Made by a program: the position numbers and the translations under genes. A model generated the notes under the pieces. That model did not search any database. It saw only the letters and a program-made list of their open reading frames with translations, and had not been told where the DNA came from. DNA of 64,000 nt. It comes from Saccharopolyspora gregorii. GTDB lineage: Bacteria > Actinomycetota > Actinomycetes > Mycobacteriales > Pseudonocardiaceae. Position 1 is the first letter of the stretch; each line of letters begins with the position of its first letter. Positions 1 to 7,614 of the stretch are shown in pieces. The stretch covers positions 310,001 to 374,000 of the forward strand of contig NZ_CP059556.1 of the NCBI RefSeq assembly GCF_024734405.1, given 5' to 3'.

Positions 1-92
1 GCCTGCACTACTACGACGACACCCGCGGACGGACCGCGTCTGTCCACATCGGACATCTCGGCCCGCACCTGCCCAGTCCCGAGACGAACTGA
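1..92 (+). CDS. C-terminal end of an unidentified protein (partial)
   Basis: The first complete codon is at base 3 and an open frame runs to TGA at 90-92, giving about 29 residues that end HLGPHLPSPETN. The stretch (LHYYDDTRGR, then VHIGHLGPHLP) looks like ordinary protein rather than a shadow, and the stop is followed by a gene on the opposite strand, so this would be a convergent 3-prime end. The family cannot be named from so little sequence. The 93 bases to the next gene show nothing clear. Confidence 0.35.
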   Translation, partial: LHYYDDTRGRTASVHIGHLGPHLPSPETN

Positions 93-185
93 GCGGCGGC
101 TCGGCCGACCCGGCCGGCGAGTCCGCCGACCGCCCCGAACGCGGAGCGCGCAGCAGGAGCCACCGCGCGTCCCGCCGAGACCGGA

Positions 186-578
186 CTACGCGCCCGGCAC
201 GTGCTCCGGCTCGACGAGCACCACCACGCGCTCGTCCCCCGGCTGCCCCCACTGGTACTCGTCCTCACCGGTGTACTTCTTCGCCATCTTGTTGATGAAC
301 GCGTTGTCCGGATCCGGCTCGAACCCGGTGACGCGGCCGCGGATCTCGACGTAGCGGTACGGGTTCTCCGGGTCGTGCGCGGACACCGCGATGCGCGGAT
401 CCCGCTGCAGGTTCCGGTACTTCTGCCTGCCGGTGGTCTGGCTGAACCTCACGTGCGTGCCATCCCACTCGACCCACACCGGGCTGGACTGCGGCTCGCC
501 CCGCGGACCGAGGGTCGCGATGTGCGCGAACGCGCGCTTGCTGAGGATCTCGGCCAGTTCCTGCGGGATCGCGGCCAT
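186..578 (-). CDS. PPOX-class (F420/FMN-binding split-barrel) oxidoreductase
   Basis: 130 residues, the usual size for the pyridoxamine-5-phosphate-oxidase-like split-barrel family; many actinobacterial members use F420. Family features are the early strand AHIATLGPRGEP, the central FSQTTGRQKYRNLQRDPR segment that in relatives contacts the cofactor phosphate, and YRYVEIRGRV. The ATG at 578 is preferred over an ATG 11 codons upstream because AGGAGG (587-592 on the complement) sits 8 bases before it. It stands alone on the minus strand, 122 bases downstream of the serine hydrolase gene. The substrate cannot be inferred; F420 versus FMN use is not decided by the sequence. Confidence 0.85.
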   Translation of the reverse strand: MAAIPQELAEILSKRAFAHIATLGPRGEPQSSPVWVEWDGTHVRFSQTTGRQKYRNLQRDPRIAVSAHDPENPYRYVEIRGRVTGFEPDPDNAFINKMAKKYTGEDEYQWGQPGDERVVVLVEPEHVPGA

Positions 579-682
579 GAGCGCTGCCTCCTGGTGCTCG
601 ACGATGAACACCGGTCACGACGCGGCCGGAGGCGCGCCTATTCCGGATTCCCGGGCGGTACACCCGATCGGGAGCAACGGGA

Positions 683-698
683 CGCCCGGCTCCGGGCG
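683..698 (-). terminator. Short hairpin after the nagZ-namZ-hydrolase operon
   Basis: A 6-bp GC stem (683-688 with 693-698) with a 4-base loop lies just downstream of the serine hydrolase stop codon. There is no U tract, as is common in actinobacteria. It may end the operon transcript, but it is short. Confidence 0.3.
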
Positions 699-700
699 GC

Positions 701-2449
701 TCAGCGCTCCACCTCCCGCCAGCCCTCCGCGCGCAGCCCCTGCGGTTCCAGCTCCCCGTCCAGCAAGGTCCGCTCCCGGTCCGCCGCGGAGATGCCGTCC
801 AGCTGCACCCCGCGCCCGGTGTACTGCGCGTCCGGCGCGTAGCGCCAGCGCACCAGGATCCGCTGCCCCGGAGCCGCGTCCACCGCGCCCCGCACCTGCC
901 ACCACGCGCGGTGCCCGGAACCCGCCAGCACCCGCTGCGGTCCCTCCGGTGCGCCGTCGCCGCTCGCCTCCACCGGCACCGGGCGCCACGAGGCACCGCC
1001 GTCCGCGCTGGACTCCACCACGAGCGCATCGGTCCCGTCGCCGTCCCGCTGGGTGTCGACGAACGCGTCGAAGGACACCTGCACGGGCCCGGCCACCGGC
1101 CCCAGCTCCCGGGTGGTCAAGGTCGCGGGTTCCGCGGCGGGCGCCGACCACTCGCGCGAACCGTGCTCCGGGCGCACCGCCAGCGACTCCGCCACGCCCT
1201 GCGCGAGCACCTGCCGGGCCTCGTTGTTGGACCCCCACTCCCGGGACGGGTGCACCCGGTTCGTCAGCAGCACCACCACCGAGCGCGACAGCGGGTCCAG
1301 CACCAGCGAAGTGCCCGTGTAACCGGTGTGCCCCGCCGACCGCGGGCCGCTCAGCCCCGCCATGTACCAGCGCTGGTCCAGTTCGAAGCCCAGCCCGTGC
1401 GAGTTCCCCGGGAAGCCGCCGTTGAAGTCGGTGAGCATCTGCTCCACCGAGTCCTCGTCCAGCAGCTCCGCGCCGCCGTAGCTGCCGCCGTTGAGCAGCG
1501 CTTGGCCGAGCACCGCCAGGTCGTGCGCGGTGGAGAAGATCCCGGCCTCCCCGGCGACCCCGCCCAGCGACCAGGCGTTCTCGTCGTGCACCTCGCCGCG
1601 CACCATGCCGCGCGGCGGATCGGCCTGGAACTCGGTGGCCGCGATCCGGTGCCGTTCCTGCGGCGGCGGGTTGTAGCCGGTGTCGGTCATGCCGAGCGGC
1701 TCGGTGATGCGCTGCCGCACCACCTCGTCGAGCGGTTCGCCCGCGACGCGGGACACCAGCACGCCCAACGTGATCATGTTCGGGTCGGAGTACTCGTAGC
1801 CCGAACCGGGCGGGTGCTGCGGGGTGAGGGCCATGACGTGCGGGATCCGCTCCTGCGGCGGCAGCTTCCACAGCTTCACCTCGGCCTGCAGCCCCGAGGT
1901 GTGCGTGAGCAGCTGGCGCACGGTGATCGACTCCTTGCCGTGCGCACCGAACTCCGGCAGGTACCGGGCGACCGGCGCGTCCAGCTCCACCGCGCCGTCC
2001 TCGACCTGCTGCAACGCGGCGATCGAGGTGAACAGCTTCGTGATCGACGCGACGTCGAAGATCGTGTCCGGCCGCACCGGTTCCTGCTCCTGCGGCGGCA
2101 GCTCGGTGCCCGTCCCGTCCGCGTAGCGCACCTCGCGGCCGAACGCGTCCTGCCGGACCACCACGCCGTCGTGCGCCAGCAGCGCCACCGCGCCCGCGTA
2201 CATCGGGTGCTGCCTGCCCGGCACCACCTCGGTCCAGGCCGCGATCCGCCGCAGCGCCGCGTCGATCGGCGCCGGATCCAGCCCCACCTGCTGCGGGGTG
2301 CCCGGTCGCAGCACCGTGTCCGCGGGCGCGAAGCCCTGCTGCGGCCGGTCGAAGCGGCCGCCCGCGCCGTCCGGGGACGACGCGCACGCGGGCCCCGCGG
2401 TGGCCGCGGTGACCGACGCCAGGACCAGCGCCACCAGCGCTCTGCGCAT
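701..2449 (-). CDS. Exported beta-lactamase-family serine hydrolase, AmiE-like muropeptide amidase candidate
   Basis: 582 residues. The N-terminus MRRALVALVLASVTAATAG looks like a Sec signal peptide. The serine beta-lactamase/PBP-like domain carries the SxxK nucleophile as VASITK near residue 133, a YSD triad in YEYSDPNM where many relatives have YxN, and HTGYTG in place of KTG. About 160 C-terminal residues form a second, probably beta-sandwich domain (SADGGASWRPV, GRGVQLDGI). It is the third gene of an operon, 32 bases after namZ. In Bacillus subtilis the same three families (NagZ, AmiE, NamZ) sit together and strip muropeptides, AmiE being an N-acetylmuramoyl-L-alanine amidase of this fold. 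That role here is inferred from context; an esterase or DD-peptidase cannot be excluded. Confidence 0.8.
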   Translation of the reverse strand: MRRALVALVLASVTAATAGPACASSPDGAGGRFDRPQQGFAPADTVLRPGTPQQVGLDPAPIDAALRRIAAWTEVVPGRQHPMYAGAVALLAHDGVVVRQDAFGREVRYADGTGTELPPQEQEPVRPDTIFDVASITKLFTSIAALQQVEDGAVELDAPVARYLPEFGAHGKESITVRQLLTHTSGLQAEVKLWKLPPQERIPHVMALTPQHPPGSGYEYSDPNMITLGVLVSRVAGEPLDEVVRQRITEPLGMTDTGYNPPPQERHRIAATEFQADPPRGMVRGEVHDENAWSLGGVAGEAGIFSTAHDLAVLGQALLNGGSYGGAELLDEDSVEQMLTDFNGGFPGNSHGLGFELDQRWYMAGLSGPRSAGHTGYTGTSLVLDPLSRSVVVLLTNRVHPSREWGSNNEARQVLAQGVAESLAVRPEHGSREWSAPAAEPATLTTRELGPVAGPVQVSFDAFVDTQRDGDGTDALVVESSADGGASWRPVPVEASGDGAPEGPQRVLAGSGHRAWWQVRGAVDAAPGQRILVRWRYAPDAQYTGRGVQLDGISAADRERTLLDGELEPQGLRAEGWREVER

Positions 2450-2481
2450 CACGACCTCACCCTCGCTCGAACGACCCGGCC

Positions 2482-3729
2482 TCACCGGTACAGCAGGAAC
2501 CGCTCCCGCGAGCGCCGGAACCCGGTGAGGTCCGTCCGCCAGGAACCGACGATCTCGTCCACCTCCGCGCCCGCGTCGATCATGCCGCGGACCCGGTCCG
2601 TACCGGCCAACTTGTCGAACATGCCGTCCGGCCGCCAGCCGAACACCTCCGGGTACAGCCGCTTCGCCGAGACCAGCATCGCGATCGCCAGCCGCACCGG
2701 GTCCACGTCGCCGTCCCGGTAGAGCTGCACGCCGCCGCACGTCTGCTCGGCGTGCTTGGAGAACGTGGGCACGAAGTAGGTCTCCCGGAAGCGCACCCCG
2801 GCGAGCCCGGCCGCGTTCAGCTCCTCCGCCCACCGCCAATCGATGCCCGGTGCGCCGATGATCTCGAACGGGCGGGTGGTGCCGCGGCCCTCGGACAGCA
2901 CCGTGCCCTCGAACAACCCCGTTCCCGGGTAGACCATCGCGGTGTCCGGCGTCGGCATGTTCGGGCTCGGCGGCACCCACGGCACCGCAGGCTCCGCGCC
3001 GCGCCCTTGCCAGCCCTCCACCCGGACCACCGACAGCCGGTCGCCCAGCGGGGTGTCGGAGTGCTCGGCGTCGAACAGCCGCGCCAGCTCGCCGATCGTC
3101 ATGCCGTGCTGCAGGGCGATCGGCAGCAGGCCCACCCCGGAGGTGAACCGCGGATCCAGCACCGGTCCCTCGACCCGGCGGCCCCCGATCGGGTTCGGCC
3201 GGTCCAGCACCACGAACTCCGCGTCGACCTGCGCGGCCGCCTGCATCGCCTGGTACATCGTCCAGATGTAGGTGTAGAAGCGGGCGCCCACGTCGGCGAT
3301 GTCGAACACCACCCGCTCCACCCCGGCCTCGCGGAACATCGCGGCCAGCTTCGGCACGTCCGCGCCGTACGCGTCGTACACCGGCAGTCCGGTGCGCGGA
3401 TCGCGGACGTCGCCCTCCGAACCGCCGGCCTGGGAGGTGCCGCGGAAACCGTGCTCCGGGCCGAAGACCGCGGCGACGTCCACCGCTCCGCCGGCGTGCA
3501 TCGCGTCCACCACGTGCTCCAGCGAGGCCAGCACCCCGGTCGGGTTGGTGATCACGCCGAGCCTGCGGCCCGCGAGCCGCTGCCAGCCCTCGGCGGCGAG
3601 CACGTCCGCTCCGGTGCGCGGCGACCCGGGCGCCGGGCCGTCCTGCTCCGCGGCGCAGGCGCTGGTCGCGCCCAGCAGCGGTGCGGACACCGCGGTCGAG
3701 ACCAGGAAACCTCGTCTGCTCAACGGCAT
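2482..3729 (-). CDS. namZ: Exo-beta-N-acetylmuramidase NamZ (DUF1343)
   Basis: 415 residues. It starts MPLSRRGFLVSTAVSAPLLG, a twin-arginine type signal; the following TSAC could be a weak lipobox. The mature part shows DUF1343 hallmarks: GVITNPTGV, the PEHGFRG motif whose Glu is the proposed catalytic residue in NamZ enzymes, FDIADVGARFYTYI, and DRPNPIGG. Members remove non-reducing terminal MurNAc from glycan fragments. The gene starts 4 bases after the nagZ stop and runs into the serine hydrolase gene, so removal of GlcNAc, MurNAc and then peptide would be encoded together. Export suggests action outside the membrane. Function is from family knowledge plus context. Confidence 0.88.
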   Translation of the reverse strand: MPLSRRGFLVSTAVSAPLLGATSACAAEQDGPAPGSPRTGADVLAAEGWQRLAGRRLGVITNPTGVLASLEHVVDAMHAGGAVDVAAVFGPEHGFRGTSQAGGSEGDVRDPRTGLPVYDAYGADVPKLAAMFREAGVERVVFDIADVGARFYTYIWTMYQAMQAAAQVDAEFVVLDRPNPIGGRRVEGPVLDPRFTSGVGLLPIALQHGMTIGELARLFDAEHSDTPLGDRLSVVRVEGWQGRGAEPAVPWVPPSPNMPTPDTAMVYPGTGLFEGTVLSEGRGTTRPFEIIGAPGIDWRWAEELNAAGLAGVRFRETYFVPTFSKHAEQTCGGVQLYRDGDVDPVRLAIAMLVSAKRLYPEVFGWRPDGMFDKLAGTDRVRGMIDAGAEVDEIVGSWRTDLTGFRRSRERFLLYR

Positions 3730-3733
3730 CGGG

Positions 3734-5530
3734 TCACCAGCTCAATCCGTGGCCGAACGGGAACCGCTCCCCGGTGCCGTCCGCGGTGGGCACCGGAACG
3801 GGCAGCTTCCCGGCGGGGGAGACCTCGCCGAGCAGCACCCGCGCCAACGACTCCATCGCCACCGGCTTGTCCGAGTACGTCGCCAGCCAGGTCGGCACCT
3901 CCTCGACGTGCGCCGCGTCGTACGGGTCCCGCACCGCCGCCGCGACCACCCGCGTGCCGGAGCGCTGCAACGCCCGCACCAGGTCGCGCTGCGCCGCGTT
4001 CGTCCCGTTCCACGCCGCGTTGGTCAGCACCACCACCGTGTCGTGCGCGCGCGCCGCGTCCACCGCCCGCCGGACCTGTTCGCCGGTCGGCGTCATCCCG
4101 GTCGGCAGCGAGTCGGCTTCCCGGCCGCGGGCGCGGAACCGCTCCGCCAGCTCGGCGGTCGCCTCGTCCCCGGCGCCGGTGACCAGCACCCGGCCCGGGT
4201 CCCGCAGCGGCAGCTCGTGCGCGTCGTCGCGCAGCACCGTGGTGGTGCGGTCGGTGAGCCGCTGGGCCTGCTCGCGGTGCTCGGCATTGCCGACGACCCG
4301 GTCCACCGCCGCCGGGTCGACGAACGGCGAGTCGAGCACGCCGCGCTCGCGCTTCATCTCCAGGATCCGCTCGACGCTGGCGTCGATGCGCTCCTCGGTG
4401 AGCGCGCCGGAGCGCACCGCGCCCAGCACCCCGTCGATCGCGACCTGCAGGTTCTGCGGCATCAGCAGCTGGTCGGCGCCCGCCTGCAGCGCCAGCACCG
4501 GGATCTCCGCGTCCGAGTGCTTCGCCCGCACCCCGTCCATCTGCAGCGAGTCGGTGACGATCACGCCGCGGTAGCCCAGCTCGTCGCGCAGCATCCCGGT
4601 GAGCACCGTGGGCGACAACGTGGACGGCTCGCCCGAGTCGTCCAGCTTCGGCACCACGATGTGCGCGCTCATCACCGCGTCGGTCCCCGCCGCGATGGCT
4701 TCCCGGAACGGGGGCGCGTCCAGCTGCTCCCACTGCTCGCGGGTGTGCTCGATGACGGGCAGGTCGGTGTGGCTGTCCTGGTTGGTGTCGCCGTGCCCCG
4801 GGAAGTGCTTGGTCGCCGCGGCCACGTTCGCGCCGTCCTGGTAGCCGTGCACCGCCGCCGCGGACAGCCGCGCGGCCAGCGCCGGGTCGGAGGAGAACGA
4901 GCGGACCCCGATCACCGGGTTCGCCGGGTTCACGTTGACGTCCCCGCTGGGCGCGAAGTTCTGGTTCAGGCCCATCGCGCGCAGCTCCTCGCCGGTGATC
5001 CGCGCGGACGTCTCGGCGTCCTCCGGGCTGCGGCCCGCGCCCAGCGCCATGTTGCCGGGCAGCTGCGTCACCGGTTCGCCGATCCGGGTGACCTGGCCCT
5101 GCTCCTGGTCGGTGGAGATCAGCAGGGGCACCCCCGCCCCGGAGGAGACCGCGGCCTGCTGCACCCCGTTCGAGAGCTCCGCGATCTGGCGCGGCTCGTG
5201 GAGGCTGTCGGTCCAGGTGAAGTGGATCAGGCCGCCGAGGTGGTAGCGCTGCACGACCTGCGCCGGGGTGTCCACGCCGAACTCGACCCGGTTCTGCGGG
5301 TGCGGGGCGTCGGCGGCACGCCCGTAGGCGTAGGTCACGAAGAGCTGGCCGACCTTCTCCTCCAGCGTCATGTCCCGCACCTTCGCCTGGACGGACGGGT
5401 CGACCGCGCTGTGCACGGGGGGCGGCGCGGGTTCCTGCGCGCCCGCGGCGGACAGGCCACCGCCCACGGCGAGCACCGCCACGACGCTGCCGATGGCGGC
5501 GGGGAGCCGGTGGGAGCGTTTCAAGCCCAC
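3734..5530 (-). CDS. nagZ: Exported beta-N-acetylglucosaminidase NagZ (GH3)
   Basis: 598 residues, glycoside hydrolase family 3. The NagZ signature KHFPGHGDTNQDSHTD carries the Asp-His acid/base dyad, and VTDSLQMDGV holds the nucleophile Asp. A C-terminal GH3 alpha/beta domain follows, as in the longer Gram-positive enzymes. The GTG at 5530 is chosen because AGGAGG lies 5 bases upstream; the protein then begins with a basic and hydrophobic signal peptide ending AAGAQEP. An upstream ATG would place 29 Pro-rich residues before the signal. First gene of the nagZ-namZ-hydrolase operon; it would remove terminal GlcNAc from cell-wall fragments. No uptake or MurQ gene is in view. Confidence 0.9.
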   Translation of the reverse strand: MGLKRSHRLPAAIGSVVAVLAVGGGLSAAGAQEPAPPPVHSAVDPSVQAKVRDMTLEEKVGQLFVTYAYGRAADAPHPQNRVEFGVDTPAQVVQRYHLGGLIHFTWTDSLHEPRQIAELSNGVQQAAVSSGAGVPLLISTDQEQGQVTRIGEPVTQLPGNMALGAGRSPEDAETSARITGEELRAMGLNQNFAPSGDVNVNPANPVIGVRSFSSDPALAARLSAAAVHGYQDGANVAAATKHFPGHGDTNQDSHTDLPVIEHTREQWEQLDAPPFREAIAAGTDAVMSAHIVVPKLDDSGEPSTLSPTVLTGMLRDELGYRGVIVTDSLQMDGVRAKHSDAEIPVLALQAGADQLLMPQNLQVAIDGVLGAVRSGALTEERIDASVERILEMKRERGVLDSPFVDPAAVDRVVGNAEHREQAQRLTDRTTTVLRDDAHELPLRDPGRVLVTGAGDEATAELAERFRARGREADSLPTGMTPTGEQVRRAVDAARAHDTVVVLTNAAWNGTNAAQRDLVRALQRSGTRVVAAAVRDPYDAAHVEEVPTWLATYSDKPVAMESLARVLLGEVSPAGKLPVPVPTADGTGERFPFGHGLSW

Positions 5531-5756
5531 GGGGACCTCCTGGGGCTGTGCCCACGGTCCCGCGGCGGGGCGCCGGATCGGGGTCGGCGGGCGGGGCGGA
5601 AAGTCGTCCACCACCACGGGGGTGGAATTCGGAAGCTACTCACGTGCTCGTGCCCGGTCAACGCCATCCGGTGGGTGATCGGCGCGAACGGCCCTGATCA
5701 GCGCATCCGGGGTGATCCGACACGCCGGGTGCGTTCCGGTCGGGCCCGCCCCGCGC

Positions 5757-5797
5757 GCGAAACGGCGGCGCCCGCCTCGGCGAGCGCCGCCTTTCGC
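5757..5797 (-). terminator. Hairpin in the 547-base gap between the HAD gene and nagZ
   Basis: Arms at 5757-5771 and 5784-5797 pair over 14 bp with one bulged base around a 12-base loop. There is no U tract. It lies downstream of the HAD phosphatase and upstream of nagZ, both on the minus strand, so it could end the first transcript. No gene is visible in the rest of 5531-6077; it must hold the nagZ promoter, but no convincing -35/-10 pair is seen. Confidence 0.5.
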
Positions 5798-6077
5798 GTG
5801 TTCGGACGGGTTACCAAGCGTGCACGAATGTCGTAACTTCCGGGCTAGGCGTCCGGCGTCCCGGTACGCAACCCCGTTCGACGACCGGCCTCACGTGGCG
5901 GCAGCGCGTGGGTGCTCCGTCCTCACGCACGGAGCCCGGGCGGGGTGGACGGTGCTTCTCCTCCGCGCCGTCCCTGGCCGAACCGGAGTCCGCACCTCCT
6001 TTGTAGACCCCGCTCCGGACCGCTGCAATCCCCAGCGCGCTGATCGTTTCCGGGCGGCTTCCCGCTGGTGGCGCGGG

Positions 6078-6905
6078 TCAGCGGCCGCGGCGCAGCCTGC
6101 GCAGTCCCCACCAGGCGGCACCGGCGGCGGCCACCGCTCCCACGCCGACCCCGGCGGCGGTCACCGCGGCCCGGGACGGGGTGGGGAAGCGGGCGCGCAG
6201 CGAGACGGGCTGCTCGAACGCCAGCGACGGCCAGCCGCGCTGGGCGGCGTGCTTGCGCAGCCCGCGGTCCGGATTCACCGCGGTCGGGTGGCCGACGACC
6301 TCCAGCAGCGGCAGGTCGGTCACCGAGTCCGAGTACGCGTGGCAGGCGGCCAGGTCGTAGCCGTGCAGCTCGGCGAGCTCGCGGGCCGCGGCGGCCTTGT
6401 TCTCCGCCGAGCAGTAGAACTCCACGTCACCCGTGTACCTGCCGCCGGAGACCACCATCCGGGTGCCCGCGGAATGCGTCGCACCGAGCAGCGCGGCGAT
6501 CGGAGCCACGACTTCTTGCCCGGAAGCGGAGAGCACCACGATGTCGTGGCCCTGCTCCTTGTGCTCCGCGATGAGCTGGGTGGCCTCCTTGTAGACCAGC
6601 GGGTCGACGATGTCGTGCAGGGTTTCCTCGACGATCGCGTTGACCTGCTCGACATCCCATCCGGCGCAGAGCGAGGTGATGTGCGCGCGCATCCGGTCCA
6701 TCTGGTCCGCGTCGGCACCGGCCAGCATGAACACGAATTGCGCGTAGGCGCTTTTGAGCACCGCCCTGCGGTTGATGAGGCCTTCTTGGAAGAACGGTCT
6801 GCTGAATGCCAGCGTGCTCGATTTGGCGATGACCGTTTTGTCCAAGTCGAAGAATGCCGCCGCCCGAGGCTCGGTGGCGGCCGGTGGGTTCGCGGGCGCT
6901 GTCAC
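6078..6905 (-). CDS. HAD-IB family phosphatase (SerB-like, Rv3661 type) with C-terminal membrane segment
   Basis: 275 residues. HAD motifs are intact: motif I FFDLDKT (Asp20, Asp22), motif II VVLSASG, motif III Lys in AENKAAAA and motif IV YSDSVTDLPLL. The C-terminal 30 residues (AAVTAAGVGVGAVAAAG, then RRLRRGR) look like a single membrane helix with a basic end. The GTG at 6905 is chosen because a TATGCT -10 (6913-6918 on the complement) ends 7 bases before it, fitting a leaderless mRNA; in-frame ATGs upstream lack a Shine-Dalgarno. It is divergent from the 6C RNA and ssd, the arrangement known for Rv3661/Rv3660c. Annotated as phosphoserine phosphatase-like; the substrate is unknown. Confidence 0.85.
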   Translation of the reverse strand: MTAPANPPAATEPRAAAFFDLDKTVIAKSSTLAFSRPFFQEGLINRRAVLKSAYAQFVFMLAGADADQMDRMRAHITSLCAGWDVEQVNAIVEETLHDIVDPLVYKEATQLIAEHKEQGHDIVVLSASGQEVVAPIAALLGATHSAGTRMVVSGGRYTGDVEFYCSAENKAAAARELAELHGYDLAACHAYSDSVTDLPLLEVVGHPTAVNPDRGLRKHAAQRGWPSLAFEQPVSLRARFPTPSRAAVTAAGVGVGAVAAAGAAWWGLRRLRRGR

Positions 6906-6912
6906 GAGGCAC

Positions 6913-6918
6913 AGCATA
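6913..6918 (-). promoter_or_regulatory. -10 element for a leaderless HAD phosphatase mRNA
   Basis: TATGCT on the minus strand, 7 bases before the GTG start. No good -35 is seen. The spacing implies transcription begins at or next to the start codon. Confidence 0.45.
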
Positions 6919-7114
6919 CGAAACATCGGCGATGTCCGGACGGCTGCACGTTCCGCCGATCGCACCAGTCACCCACGGTGTCGGAGCGCCGCCCGCGGGG
7001 GTGGGGCCAGGCGTGCGCCCGCGCGGGATGGCCTGCACGCTGAGTTTCCGGGGGTGCGTGCGGCGGCCGACGTTCCTCCTAATGGACGGGGCGCGTGTGA
7101 GGGGCGCGGGGCGC

Positions 7115-7120
7115 TACAGT
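7115..7120 (+). promoter_or_regulatory. -10 element of the 6C RNA
   Basis: TACAGT ends 6 bases before the first base of the first hairpin (7127). The matching -35 is weak. Confidence 0.5.
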
Positions 7121-7126
7121 TGAGGG

Positions 7127-7216
7127 GTCCGGGAGCCCCGGACGGGTTCAGCTCGACCCCCCGGAGCTGAACTCTCGACGACCCCCGTCCCTCCCCCCTG
7201 ACGGGGGTCGTCCCAT
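7127..7216 (+). ncRNA. 6C small RNA
   Basis: Three consecutive perfect hairpins follow a -10-like TACAGT: 7127-7133 with 7137-7143 (7 bp); 7146-7154 with 7164-7172 (9 bp), whose loop holds six Cs at 7157-7162; and 7178-7189 with 7200-7211 (12 bp), whose loop again holds six Cs at 7193-7198. Two stem-loops each carrying a C6 run are the defining feature of the actinobacterial 6C RNA. The mycobacterial 6C RNA (B11) also lies between the HAD phosphatase gene and ssd, so the locus matches too. The last hairpin is probably the terminator; the 3-prime end is approximate. Known 6C RNAs are thought to act in trans through the C-rich loops on G-rich mRNA sites. The gap onward to ssd contains DnaA boxes and otherwise no gene. 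Confidence 0.9.
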
Positions 7217-7465
7217 TTCCACCGGGCGGGTCGCCCTCGTTCGGCTTTCGCCGCTCCCGCGCTGCCGGGCCGCCCTTTCCATTGTTCCCGCGACCGGGCG
7301 CGGGCCCTTTCCGCGCTGCCGGCAGATGATCTCCGGCGCATCCGGTCGAGTTCTCCGCCCCATCGGAATGGCATTGTCGAAGTGGCGCGCATGTGCGGTT
7401 TTCGCTGACCAGAGGTTCGGTTTCGGCAATCTCCGACCATCCGGCTCGCTGAACCGGGGGACAGG

Positions 7466-7493
7466 TTGTCCACAGGTACCCGATTCGTCCACA
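7466..7493 (+). promoter_or_regulatory. Pair of DnaA boxes upstream of ssd
   Basis: TTGTCCACA at 7466-7474 is a perfect actinobacterial DnaA box. TCGTCCACA at 7485-7493, in the same orientation, differs at one position that the Streptomyces consensus tolerates. They are 19 bases apart start to start and about 120 bases before the ssd start codon. Binding is inferred from sequence only. Confidence 0.55.
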
Positions 7494-7614
7494 GATTCGC
7501 GATTCGGGGATCGACGCGGGGTTCCGCCTCGGTCACCGTTGATGACGAGCGGGAGAACGGCCGGAACCACCTTCGGACACCCGCGATCAGCCCGGATCCG
7601 AACGGGGACCTCGC

